From contig JAZUPH010000092.1 of NCBI GenBank assembly GCA_045605145.1, positions 1 through 11,771 on the forward strand: DNA of 11,771 bases, in the 5' to 3' direction. Shown here one piece after another: positions 1-6,812 of this stretch (the first letter of the stretch is position 1; the number at the start of each line of letters is the position of its first letter). The translations under genes and the position numbers were made by a program. Under the pieces are notes generated by a model, which had not been told where the DNA came from, ran no database searches, and saw nothing but the letters and a program-made list of their open reading frames with translations. This DNA is from CAMNAO01 sp045605145. GTDB taxonomy: Bacteria > Bacillota > Clostridia > Oscillospirales > Oscillospiraceae.

Positions 1-1020
1 ATTAACGAGATTGCCGATGACCTGGGTGTTTCCCCCGTGTACGTAGAAACAGAAGTTGAATTCCTTGAGGAATACGGCTTCCTGCAGGCACAAAAGGATA
101 AGTACATTATCAACTTCATCATCAGCGAGCCGACTGCAGAACTGCTTACCATGCAGAACGATATGTACAATCGTGCTGCTGAGCTGTTTGCGAACGATCT
201 GTATGATGAACTGACCTCTTCCGGCATTCTTGACGATCCGGACATCTGGTGCGGTCAAACCGACGAGCCTATCTCCTTGACTGAATCGCCTAAAGCAGAC
301 CGTAATTTCATCCTGTGGACCCTAATTCCTTATATAGCAGCTTGGTCCGGTGAGAAACTGATGGATGAGAGCATTTCTTTTGAAGAGGTTGCCACGATCC
401 GTCCGGATGGTGCTCATAATATCTATCACGCATCTGTAGTGCCGGATGAAATGATTCTTCCTGATGACTACGTTTATATGAGAAACTGGTGCGGTCCTAT
501 GTGGAATGGCAATGGCGAGCGTATTCTTTGGCAGATCGACAGCGAATGGTCTGACCGTGGAGACGGCTACAGACTCAAGTATTCCGAAGAATCCAAACGT
601 ATTCTTTCGCTCTATGAAAGAGAGTTTGAGGACCGTCTCTCAAAGGATGAATATGCATGGCTTGCAGAGCGTGGTTGTGTAAAAACCAACGGAGATTACG
701 ACGGACGCTTCAAGTCTGCGTGGCAGATTGTTGTACTCGCAAACAAGGAAATTCAAGATAAACTTCTTGCAATCGGCGAGCGAATCAAGGCAAAGTATCA
801 GACTGACTTTGATGCGCTGAAGGCGCCTTATGCCGAGGCCGTACTGGAATCGGTTCCTGCACACCTTAGGAAGGTAAAGGAGTATGAACTGCAGTTTGTA
901 TTCCACGCAGACGGATGGTTCCTGGTACACTGTATCACAACGCTCCTGAAGAATGGCAAACTGAAGGAGCCTACCGAAGGCCAAAGAAAATCTCTGACCA
1001 CGCTAATTGCCAACGTATAA
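1..1020 (+). CDS. Helix-turn-helix transcriptional regulator, 5'-truncated by the window edge
   Basis: The frame is open from base 1 to the TAA at 1018-1020, so the gene begins upstream of the window; the GTG at 37 is internal, not the start. The first 28 visible residues (INEIADDLGVSP, then VYVETEVEFLEEYGFL) form a classic helix-turn-helix plus wing, as in sigma-70 region 4-like or winged-helix regulators. The remaining roughly 310 residues are soluble, rich in acidic residues, Trp and Tyr, with no membrane segment or enzyme motif I recognise. That layout fits a DNA-binding head with a large sensor or partner-binding body. A partner (sigma factor or transporter) would lie upstream. Codon use is visibly more A/T-rich at third positions than in the minus-strand genes further on, so it may have a different history. 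Two terminators follow. DNA binding is fairly sure; the family is not. Confidence 0.6.
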   Translation: MNEIADDLGVSPVYVETEVEFLEEYGFLQAQKDKYIINFIISEPTAELLTMQNDMYNRAAELFANDLYDELTSSGILDDPDIWCGQTDEPISLTESPKADRNFILWTLIPYIAAWSGEKLMDESISFEEVATIRPDGAHNIYHASVVPDEMILPDDYVYMRNWCGPMWNGNGERILWQIDSEWSDRGDGYRLKYSEESKRILSLYEREFEDRLSKDEYAWLAERGCVKTNGDYDGRFKSAWQIVVLANKEIQDKLLAIGERIKAKYQTDFDALKAPYAEAVLESVPAHLRKVKEYELQFVFHADGWFLVHCITTLLKNGKLKEPTEGQRKSLTTLIANV

Positions 1021-1113
1021 GGAAAGCCTTTTGCGAATGATCATGATTAATATGCGAGGGTTTAAAGTCATACGAAAACCGGAAGAAATATCTTTTTTGT
1101 AGCCCATAGACAG

Positions 1114-1156
1114 AAAAAAGCACACATTTGTCTACCAAGACAATGTGTGCTTTTTT
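1114..1156. terminator. Bidirectional intrinsic terminator
   Basis: A near-perfect stem pairs AAAAAAGCACACAT..TGTCT with AGACAATGTGTGCTTTTTT (one bulged T on the left arm) around the loop ACCAA. The right arm ends in six T, the left arm begins with six A, so it can stop transcription in both directions. On the plus strand it would end the regulator gene that stops 93 bp earlier. Confidence 0.85.
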
Positions 1157-1207
1157 CAGCTAAATCCGTCCTTGAAGCAGATTTCATCCAAACAGAGCGA
1201 GGACTTC

Positions 1208-1234
1208 ATCGCGCAAAAGCGCGATTTCTTTTTT
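1208..1234 (+). terminator. Second intrinsic terminator, plus strand
   Basis: ATCGCGC (1208-1214) pairs perfectly with GCGCGAT (1219-1225) around an AAAA loop, followed by TTCTTTTTT. The T-run is only on the plus-strand side. It backs up the terminator at 1114 and isolates the structured segment downstream from the regulator gene. Confidence 0.75.
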
Positions 1235-1255
1235 GGTGGGTTGTGCTTTGCTTTT

Positions 1256-1751
1256 TCTAACGCGTCCCGCAGAACAAATTTAGAGCGGGCACAGGCTGGT
1301 GTTAGAGAACTGTTACCGCTTTCGGTAGTATATCGGTAAGGCTATATGCCGAAACCGAATACTGCCGGTGGAGGGTATCCGCGTCAATGACAACCACCGT
1401 AGTCTAAAAAATGTTGGGCTGGGCAGCCCGGAGCGAACCGCGGCGTGAAGGTGGCCCGGGCGACGGTGTGATTCTCTCCCCACTTTACCTTCGTTCGTCA
1501 GCACGGTTGACAGCACCGTGGATAAATATCATGCTATGCGGAGGACGCACCTTTGCGGGTGCCGGCAGCAATGCCGATCCGGAGTGGAACCCTCAGCCTA
1601 TGCGCGTCGGACGGATGTGCGCGCGATCCTGCGAGTGTCCTGTTACTAAAATAATGGCTCCTGCTTATTCTGTTTATTAGAGCAGGTACAGGATATATCG
1701 CATCTGACAAGCTGACTGTATTGCGGGAGAGACAACTGACGGCGACTCGTC
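1256..1751 (+). ncRNA. Candidate large structured RNA of unknown class
   Basis: About 500 bases carry stem after stem. (a) TCTAAC 1256-1261/GTTAGA 1301-1306 encloses CCCGC 1266-1270/GCGGG 1285-1289. (b) A long arm: CGGTAGTAT 1323-1331/ATACTGCCG 1359-1367, TCGGT 1333-1337/ACCGA 1354-1358, GGC/GCC at the tip. (c) GGTGG 1367-1371/CCACC 1394-1398, sharing one base with (b). (d) GGGCT/AGCCC 1416-1429. (e) CACGGT/ACCGTG 1502-1520. (f) GCACC/GGTGC 1547-1562. (g) CGGCA-GCAA-TGCCG 1563-1576, a GNRA tetraloop. (h) A three-step arm: GCGAT 1623-1627/ATCGC 1697-1701, TCCTGT 1638-1643/ACAGGA 1688-1693, CCTGCT 1660-1665/AGCAGG 1681-1686. (i) GACG/CGTC 1738-1751. The one imperfect pair in arm (b) is a G-U wobble only if the plus strand is read, which favours that strand. 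I found no clear promoter or terminator of its own. It could be a member of a large RNA class such as raiA, ROOL or HEARO, but I cannot match it to one. Ends are approximate. Confidence 0.5.
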
Positions 1752-1790
1752 CCAAGGCCATGATGTAATAAGCCTCCATTCTTGCTTTGC

Positions 1791-2020
1791 ACCCCTAAGC
1801 CTCCACCTCTGGGGGAGGGGGACCATGCGAAGCATGGTGGAAGGGGTAATGCGGAGGCAGAAGCAATACTGAATGCTCACAATTCTCAAACAAACTGCTT
1901 ACTGTTTCCCCCTTCAGTCTCGCTTCGCTCGACAGCTCCCCCTCTGGGGAGCCTTTACTATTAACGCAGCGCGCCCCTTTTGGGGGGAACCTTTATAAGC
2001 CTTCCCACAAAGAGGGAGCC
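1791..2020. repeat. Cluster of intergenic palindromic (MITE-like) units
   Basis: The first unit (1791-1858) nests four inverted pairs: ACCCCT/AGGGGT (1791-1796, 1842-1847), GCCTCC/GGAGGC (1799-1804, 1853-1858), CCACC/GGTGG and CCATGC-GAA-GCATGG (1823-1837). The second (about 1906-1957) carries GCTCCCC-CTCT-GGGGAGC (1935-1952) and the GTCTCGCTTCGCTCGAC block, and reads as a relative of the first in opposite orientation. A third, decayed piece (about 1971-2020) has CCCC-TTTT-GGGG and TTCCC/GGGAG arms. Such units are scattered between genes in Oscillospiraceae genomes in my experience; they encode nothing and presumably spread by transposases elsewhere. The class assignment is from recall. Confidence 0.55.
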
Positions 2021-2044
2021 TTTTTAATCTACACCGCCTTAACG

Positions 2045-2139
2045 GAGCAATTTCCCACGTTGATGGGATTGCTCTGCCCTCAAACGATCTGAACCCAATC
2101 CATGATGTCCTATTACCCCTAAGATCGGCGGATGGGCAG
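2045..2139. other. Nested-stem block of two adjacent structures
   Basis: First hairpin: GAGCAAT 2045-2051 pairs with ATTGCTC 2068-2074, and after a TT bulge CCCA 2054-2057 pairs with TGGG 2064-2067, giving 11 pairs. Directly against it, CTGCCC 2074-2079 pairs with GGGCAG 2134-2139 and encloses CGATCT 2085-2090/AGATCG 2122-2127. There is no T-run, so neither looks like a terminator. It may be the 3' part of the upstream RNA candidate or a separate small RNA or repeat. Confidence 0.4.
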
Positions 2140-2188
2140 TAAATATATAGCTGAGTATCCTGCTTTGTACAGATATTCCTGAATAGCT

Positions 2189-2257
2189 GATACGAAAGAT
2201 ACGAAAGGCAAGCGAGAATACGAAGCTGTGAGAATACGAAGCAAAAATGAATACGGC
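2189..2257. repeat. Short ATACGAA tandem repeat
   Basis: Five copies of a (G)ATACGAA-type core lie in 69 bp: GATACGAAA at 2189 and directly again at 2198, GAGAATACGAAGC at 2214 and again at 2230 (period 16), and a degenerate GAATACGGC at 2249. No gene overlaps it. Confidence 0.6.
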
Positions 2258-2307
2258 TGATATTTATTCAGCAAAGAGGTCAGGACAGGTAGGTTTTATT
2301 TTTCAGG

Positions 2308-2340
2308 TGTCCGGTCTGCGGACATGGCGGTGTCAGCCGC
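2308..2340. other. Pair of tandem hairpins
   Basis: TGTCCG-GTCTG-CGGACA (2308-2324) is followed three bases later by GCGG/CCGC (2327-2340). A longer alternative pairs GTGTCC (2307-2312) with GGACAC (2360-2365). The role is unknown; they sit about 50 bp before the terminator-like stem at 2394. Confidence 0.35.
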
Positions 2341-2393
2341 AAAGCGAAGATAAAAGGCGGGACACATCCACATATACAAACAGCATATAACAG

Positions 2394-2419
2394 CCCCCGG
2401 TGCAGATTCGCATCGGGGG
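2394..2419. terminator. Terminator-like hairpin after the merR-type gene
   Basis: CCCCCGGTGC (2394-2403) pairs with GCATCGGGGG (2410-2419) around AGATTC, ten pairs with one wobble that is G-U on the plus strand and a mismatch on the minus strand. It lies 36 bp past the end of the minus-strand regulator gene, the right place to end that message. Flanking T-runs are weak on both sides, so efficiency is uncertain. Confidence 0.45.
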
Positions 2420-2455
2420 TTGTGATAGTCTTGATTCAATTTAGGGACAGCCGCC

Positions 2456-3247
2456 TTATTCCACAGGCAGCTGGATCTCCGTCAGCCAGTCCTCTACATT
2501 ATCTTTATTCCAGATGCCGTCGATGTAGCACTCACGGTGGAAGCCCGCCACGCGGTATCCGTTTTCCATGGCGTAGCGGTAAATGTAGGCGTAGGCTTCA
2601 CCCAGCCGGTCATAGGCGCCCTTATGGTAGATGCAGACGGCCCTGGTCGCGGGCAGATGCCGGAACTGGATGCGTTCATTGCCGATTCCCTCTTTCGTCA
2701 CCGCCTGAGAGTAGCGGACGCGCATATCGCTCTGCTTATACTCCCCGTCCAGATACTCACAGAAGCCGTAGTCCGGTTTGGTACATTCAATATCCGGATT
2801 CAGCCGGCGGCACTGGGCAGCAGAACCCAGCACCAGCATACTCACATCGCCGTAGGATTCCAGGGTGCGCTCCTCACTGTAGACGATGCATTCCTCAATT
2901 TCTTTCACAACAGCCTGATACTTCATTTCGCTCTCCTCCATAAGATAGTTGATTATGGAGATACGTGCGGAAATTTCGGTTCGCTTTTGCCCAAGCTCCG
3001 CCCTTTTGGCGCGTAGGGCATCCTTCAGCGGCATGCCGCTCAGATGGGCCTTGATTTCCTCCACACTGAAATCCAGCTGACGCAGAGCCTTGATGGTGGC
3101 CGCCGTCTCCAACTGCCCGGCTTCATAAAAGCGGTAGCCCGACCATTCATCCACATAAGCAGGCAGCAGCAGCCCCTCCCGCTCGTAAAAGCGCAGGGCC
3201 TTGACGGTCAGCATGCTCAGCTTTGAAAATTCACCGATTTTGAACAC
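2456..3247 (-). CDS. MerR-family regulator with GyrI-like effector domain
   Basis: This cytoplasmic transcription factor probably senses a small hydrophobic or cationic ligand. Residues 1-70 are the MerR winged helix-turn-helix (MFKIGEFSKLSMLTVKALRF, then YEREGLLLPA and SGYRFY). Next comes the dimerising antiparallel coiled coil, about 75-120, rich in Lys/Glu/Arg. The C-terminal half (about 125-263; YHKGAY, ECYIDGIWNK, TEIQLPV) is a GyrI-like ligand-binding domain of the BmrR/TipA type. The start is placed at the GTG at 3247, not the ATG at 3262: the MerR consensus begins at MFKIGEF, a perfect GGAGGTG ribosome binding site (3254-3260) lies inside the longer reading, and the promoter puts the transcript start at about the upstream ATG. 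The length of 263 residues fits. The operator-promoter suggests autoregulation. Whether it also controls the transporter gene upstream is unknown. Confidence 0.85.
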   Translation of the reverse strand: MFKIGEFSKLSMLTVKALRFYEREGLLLPAYVDEWSGYRFYEAGQLETAATIKALRQLDFSVEEIKAHLSGMPLKDALRAKRAELGQKRTEISARISIINYLMEESEMKYQAVVKEIEECIVYSEERTLESYGDVSMLVLGSAAQCRRLNPDIECTKPDYGFCEYLDGEYKQSDMRVRYSQAVTKEGIGNERIQFRHLPATRAVCIYHKGAYDRLGEAYAYIYRYAMENGYRVAGFHRECYIDGIWNKDNVEDWLTEIQLPVE

Positions 3248-3268
3248 ACGCTTCACCTCCATGGCTCT

Positions 3269-3299
3269 ATGCTAATCTATCCCCTAAGAGGAGAGTCAA
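3269..3299 (-). promoter_or_regulatory. MerR-type promoter with overlong spacer
   Basis: On the minus strand the -35 box TTGACT (3294-3299) and the -10-like TAGCAT (3269-3274) are 19 bp apart. That long spacing is the hallmark of promoters that MerR proteins untwist. The predicted start is near 3262, about 15 bases before the GTG start codon of the regulator gene. The -10 box is weak on its own. Confidence 0.6.
3277..3295. promoter_or_regulatory. MerR operator dyad in the -35/-10 spacer
   Basis: CTATCCCCTAAGAGGAGAG is an imperfect 19-bp palindrome centred at 3286, nearly filling the spacer between the two promoter boxes. This is the form and position of BmrR/TipA-class operators (arms of the CTCCCC..GGGGAG type). 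The adjacent regulator is the natural ligand. Confidence 0.65.
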
Positions 3300-3337
3300 G
3301 GGTGGTTTGAGCAGTTTCTCATCCTGCATCAAGTCCG

Positions 3338-3455
3338 CCGCCGTTACATCAGCTCGTCAATCAGTGCGTCCGGATTCTCCTGTGAATACTCTGTTTCGGC
3401 GGATTGTATTCGGGCGTATTCCACCTGATCCTCAAATGTGAAACTGCCCTTCACG
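3338..3455 (-). repeat. Duplicated 3' gene end, copy A (transporter)
   Basis: These 118 bases align without gaps to 6993-7110: 103 of 118 identical by hand count, including an unbroken 48-base identity (3408-3455 = 7063-7110) and 23 identical bases (3338-3360) spanning the stop codon and 6 bases beyond it. The copy codes for the last 36 residues of the transporter in the same frame as in copy B. Confidence 0.95.
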
Positions 3456-4984
3456 ACAAGATAGGCTTTCGCGTCCTTGAAGAAGCTGGCAATTATGAGG
3501 CAGAACACAATTCCTATGGGGAATGCCGCAATTATCGACACAGACTGCAGGCTGTTTATGGAGTTCCCGGCAAAGATAAGGCCGATGGGGAACACAATAA
3601 ACACAAGTGCCCAGAAGCCGCGCACGGGACGCGCCGCCTCTTTGCTTGGGTTGAGATTCTTGTATGAATAGGCCGAGATGACCATGGTTAATGAGTCGAA
3701 AGTGGTCGAATAGAACGTTACCATCATCACGAACAGGGCGATAAGCAACAGTTCGGTAAAGGGCAACGTCTCAAATATCTGGATGATGCCAAGACTGACG
3801 TCCGTGCCGTTGGCAACCATGCCAATGATGTCCACATTGCCCGCCATCTGCTGAGAAAGGCCGTAGTTGCCGAAGATGATAAAGCACAGGAAGGTGCCCG
3901 CAAGACCGTAGCCGTAGGTACCCAGTATCACATTCTTTATAGTGCGGCCGCGGCTTATCATACCGATGAAGAACGGAGTTGCCACGCACCAGGCCATCCA
4001 GTAGGCCCAGTAGAACACCGTCCAGTTCTGCACAAAGCCGTTGACGCCGTCGCCCGATTCACGCAGGGGATCCATCCAGGTGGCCAGGCTCACGAAATTC
4101 TGCGCAAGGTTTCCCAGCGAGGTGATGCCCGTTTCAATAATGTAGCGGGTCTGGCCGCCAAAAAACAGAACGAAGCCCAGCATACAGAACATAATTGTAG
4201 TGCATATACTCGCGGATTTGATGATACCCTTCATTCCTGTCAGGACGGAAACGGTATACACCGCGGCAACGCAGAGCAGCACCGCTATGGTAAGTCCGAC
4301 GCTCATCGGTATGCCCAACACGCGGCTGAGGGCCGAGGACATCAGCGGAGTTGCCAGAGAGAAGGTAGTGGCAGTGCCCGCGATAAGCGCAAAGATGGCG
4401 ATAAAGTCAATTATCTTACCTGCCACACCGTCCACACGCTTGCCCAGCAGAGGACGGCAGGCCTCGGAAAACTTCTGCTTGCTGCTGCCGCGAACATGGA
4501 GCATGAAGCCGAAGGCCACTGCCAGCATCACATAAAAGCCCCAGGGGATCGGACCCCAGTGGAACAGCGGATAGGTGGAAGCCCACTCCTGTATGCCGCC
4601 GAGCTGCTCTATGCGCGGCTCCGCCGCGTAAAGCGCCCACTCAATGAAGGAATAGAAGATGATGTCCGCAGCGAAAACGCCGGTGAATATCATAGTCGCC
4701 CACTTGAACTCGGAATACTCCGGCTTGTCGGTGCCGCCAAGGCGGATCTTGCCGTATTTGGAAAAGGCAATATAAAACGTGATTATCAGTATGCCAAGAC
4801 CAAGCAGCATGTAGAAAAAGCCGAATTCGTTGCCCAGGAAGTTGCGGATGGCATCTGTGACCGCAGTGGACTGCTCAGGCGCAATAATGAAAACCGCGCA
4901 CAACGCCACCACCACCACAAGAGGCATTATAATGATCGGCCAGTCCAGTTGTTTGATTATTCCCTTGAGTTTGTTGTTTTCCAT
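3344..4984 (-). CDS. BCCT-family choline/betaine-type transporter with a FliB-derived tail
   Basis: A multi-pass inner-membrane protein with about 12 hydrophobic segments, of the betaine/choline/carnitine transporter family. Visible signatures are FHWGPIPW (about 142-149), NWTVFYWAYW (about 320-329; family signature with Tyr for the usual Trp at one position) and ISRGRTI (about 343-349). The start is the ATG at 4984, because AAGGAGG (4990-4996) lies 5 bases before it; the in-frame TTG at 5002 has no such site. It begins 14 bp after the LicC-LicA-type gene, so the pair is surely co-transcribed, and choline is the likely substrate, as for LicB/BetT. The odd part is the last 36 residues (VKGSFTFEDQVEYAR to ALIDELM). 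They follow the last membrane helix and match the end of the FliB-like protein at 6999-7943 at 29 of 36 positions. No terminator is seen before the next promoter. Confidence 0.9.
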   Translation of the reverse strand: MENNKLKGIIKQLDWPIIIMPLVVVVALCAVFIIAPEQSTAVTDAIRNFLGNEFGFFYMLLGLGILIITFYIAFSKYGKIRLGGTDKPEYSEFKWATMIFTGVFAADIIFYSFIEWALYAAEPRIEQLGGIQEWASTYPLFHWGPIPWGFYVMLAVAFGFMLHVRGSSKQKFSEACRPLLGKRVDGVAGKIIDFIAIFALIAGTATTFSLATPLMSSALSRVLGIPMSVGLTIAVLLCVAAVYTVSVLTGMKGIIKSASICTTIMFCMLGFVLFFGGQTRYIIETGITSLGNLAQNFVSLATWMDPLRESGDGVNGFVQNWTVFYWAYWMAWCVATPFFIGMISRGRTIKNVILGTYGYGLAGTFLCFIIFGNYGLSQQMAGNVDIIGMVANGTDVSLGIIQIFETLPFTELLLIALFVMMVTFYSTTFDSLTMVISAYSYKNLNPSKEAARPVRGFWALVFIVFPIGLIFAGNSINSLQSVSIIAAFPIGIVFCLIIASFFKDAKAYLVVKGSFTFEDQVEYARIQSAETEYSQENPDALIDELM

Positions 4985-4998
4985 TACTGCCTCCTTCT

Positions 4999-6762
4999 TC
5001 AATCATTCGTCTTTGTGCCAAGACCCGCTTCATCGTATATCCGCATGGCATGTACATAAAAGCTCTTTGCATATCTGTACTGCTGCATGGAATACTCGGC
5101 ATAGTCCACGCCTTTGCTGGCCTTATATTCACACCATACCGACCACAGCAGGCCACCGCAGGCGGCGTATGCGTATACCTTGAAACGGTCAAGCGCCGTC
5201 GCCCCACCGTCAAAATACAGGTCAATGACCCAATCCACACGCTCCTTACTAAAGTCTGAATACAGGCAGAACATGGCAATGTCGATATGCCGCTCACTCA
5301 CGCCGGCGTACTCCCAGTCGATGAGCTTCACCTCATCATCCTTCAACAGGAAATTGTCCGATACTGAGTCTATGTGGCAAAGATGCTTTTGCCCCGCATG
5401 CTCTTCAAGCAGAGCTATCAGCCCCACAATCTTCTCTCTGACCAGGTCATAATCAGAGAAGGACGGCTCAGCCTGACGCAAATGCTCATACTTGAGTAAC
5501 ATCTCCATAAGATCGAAGTCGTGACCCACCTGCAGCTTTGCGTCGTGGAACTTGCGCAAATGCCGGATGCAGCGCGCAACATCATCGTCCGAAGACGGGT
5601 CGCACTCGCGGGCGTTGCCAATATACTCCGTTATCTTGTAGCCGTCGTCAGGGGATATATAACGCACCCTGTCGGTAATATCCAAATCGGCCAGCGCCAT
5701 GTATACTTCCGCCTCATGGCGTCTGTCGGCCAGCTCATTGCTGCCCTCTCCCGGTTCACGGAGCATATATTCCACATCGTCAACGGAAAAACGCATCAGG
5801 CGATTGGTCAGGCCCTTATCCACAGCCTTTATATCCGTTATCTCGCTCTCGTCCACATTGAAAACCCTGCTTATAAGGCTGATCCTCTTGGATTCCAAGT
5901 GCTGTGACTCGCTGTCCAGATTGCGCAGATTTTCATAGGTATTGACGGCATAAGCCGTCTGACCAAGCATGACACGGGCATAGACAGTCATTTTCTCCTT
6001 ATCAAACAGGGCCATCTCCCATATCGACTTGGCATACCGTTTGCGGCCGTCCATCTCACGCAAACGCTCCCGCAGCTGATCCGCCACTGATCCGAACACA
6101 TAGCCCAGACCGATCATCGAATTTCCGCCGTTCTCATCCTCGGTATATACCAGCTCATGCTTCCTGTTAAGACGCACGCAGCTGTCCTGATCCTGATACT
6201 CGGCCACCGAATACCACGAAAAGTACTCATATTCGTTGAATGGATTGCGGGCAAACCAGACGTTTGACGGCACTATGTAGCAATTTTCCAGCTTGCCAGA
6301 GGCCAGGGCCAGAGAATGCAGGCTGTCTGTGAGATAGTAATCATGGTCGTATATGATCTGCACATCATATTTGTCTATGAGGTACTCAAACCGCTCCATC
6401 ATATATCCGGCAACGATGCATATCTCGGTAATCCCCCGCTCATGAAGCTGACCAATAATGCGCTCTATAAGCGGCTCATCATTTACCTTCAGCAGGCCCT
6501 TGGGTATACGGTTCACCGGTACCATCCTAAGGCCCATGCCCGCGGCAAGGATCACAGCCCGCTGTGGCTTGGCCGCCGCCATATACTCCCTGGCCTTGTC
6601 CGTAATGCGGAACTCTTTGTCAATATACCCGGCATCTGCAAGCTTCTTTAGAGATGCGTTTACAAATCCGATCGACAGCCGGCTCTGCTGTGTTATGCGG
6701 CGCTGGTTCATGTACCCGTCGTTGGCCAGTATTGACAAAATAACCCAGTCTCTTTTGTTCAC
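4999..6762 (-). CDS. wHTH - phosphocholine cytidylyltransferase (LicC-like) - choline kinase (LicA-like) fusion
   Basis: Three modules in 587 residues. Residues 1-62 are a MarR-like winged helix (GYMNQRRITQQSRLSIGFVN, then LADAGYIDKEFRITDKA). Residues 68-285 are a nucleotidyltransferase of the LicC type: LAAGMGLRM at 72-80, IPKGLLKV at 87-94, and the downstream sugar/choline side resembles pneumococcal LicC. Residues about 295-587 are a choline/ethanolamine kinase-like fold, with the catalytic HIDSVSDN (His463, Asp465, Asn470) and metal-binding IDWEYAG (Asp482). Together they would phosphorylate choline with ATP and activate it with CTP to CDP-choline, used to decorate cell-wall or surface glycans. 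The start is GTG at 6762, with AGAAGGTGA about 7 bases upstream. It shares a message with the BCCT gene. The cytidylyltransferase could accept another nucleotide or alcohol; no LicD transferase lies nearby. The wHTH may bind its own promoter. Confidence 0.8.
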   Translation of the reverse strand: MNKRDWVILSILANDGYMNQRRITQQSRLSIGFVNASLKKLADAGYIDKEFRITDKAREYMAAAKPQRAVILAAGMGLRMVPVNRIPKGLLKVNDEPLIERIIGQLHERGITEICIVAGYMMERFEYLIDKYDVQIIYDHDYYLTDSLHSLALASGKLENCYIVPSNVWFARNPFNEYEYFSWYSVAEYQDQDSCVRLNRKHELVYTEDENGGNSMIGLGYVFGSVADQLRERLREMDGRKRYAKSIWEMALFDKEKMTVYARVMLGQTAYAVNTYENLRNLDSESQHLESKRISLISRVFNVDESEITDIKAVDKGLTNRLMRFSVDDVEYMLREPGEGSNELADRRHEAEVYMALADLDITDRVRYISPDDGYKITEYIGNARECDPSSDDDVARCIRHLRKFHDAKLQVGHDFDLMEMLLKYEHLRQAEPSFSDYDLVREKIVGLIALLEEHAGQKHLCHIDSVSDNFLLKDDEVKLIDWEYAGVSERHIDIAMFCLYSDFSKERVDWVIDLYFDGGATALDRFKVYAYAACGGLLWSVWCEYKASKGVDYAEYSMQQYRYAKSFYVHAMRIYDEAGLGTKTND

Positions 6763-6812
6763 AAAATGTTCACCTTCTTATGTTCATGAAAACTAAAATT
6801 CTATATTACATG

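Larger units (their letters stand above)
1157..2393. other. 1.2-kb protein-free, palindrome-rich intergenic region
   Basis: No open frame here has a ribosome binding site together with a plausible protein composition; the short frames are low-complexity and interrupted by strong inverted repeats. What it holds is listed as separate entries: a second terminator, a candidate structured RNA, palindromic repeats, a nested-stem block, an ATACGAA tandem repeat and a pair of hairpins. The remaining stretches (about 1752-1790, 2140-2188, 2258-2306 and 2342-2393) show nothing I can name. I found no tRNA-like T-loop and no CRISPR-like repeat-spacer pattern. Confidence 0.7.

Noticed and set aside
1256..1751. 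Housekeeping RNA (RNase P RNA, tmRNA, SRP RNA) or group I/II intron
   Set aside because: I looked for GAGGAAAGTC-type and ACAGAA..GGCTTA blocks, a TTCGA T-loop with CCACCA end, the GGTCAGG/GGAAGGAAGCAGC apex of SRP RNA and intron core motifs, and found none.
1791..2257. CRISPR array
   Set aside because: The repeats are inverted or very short (7-13 bp), with irregular spacing and no unique spacers of constant size.
2422..2943. 173-residue Arg/Pro/Ser-rich open frame on the plus strand
   Set aside because: It is a shadow of the MerR-type gene with unlikely composition.
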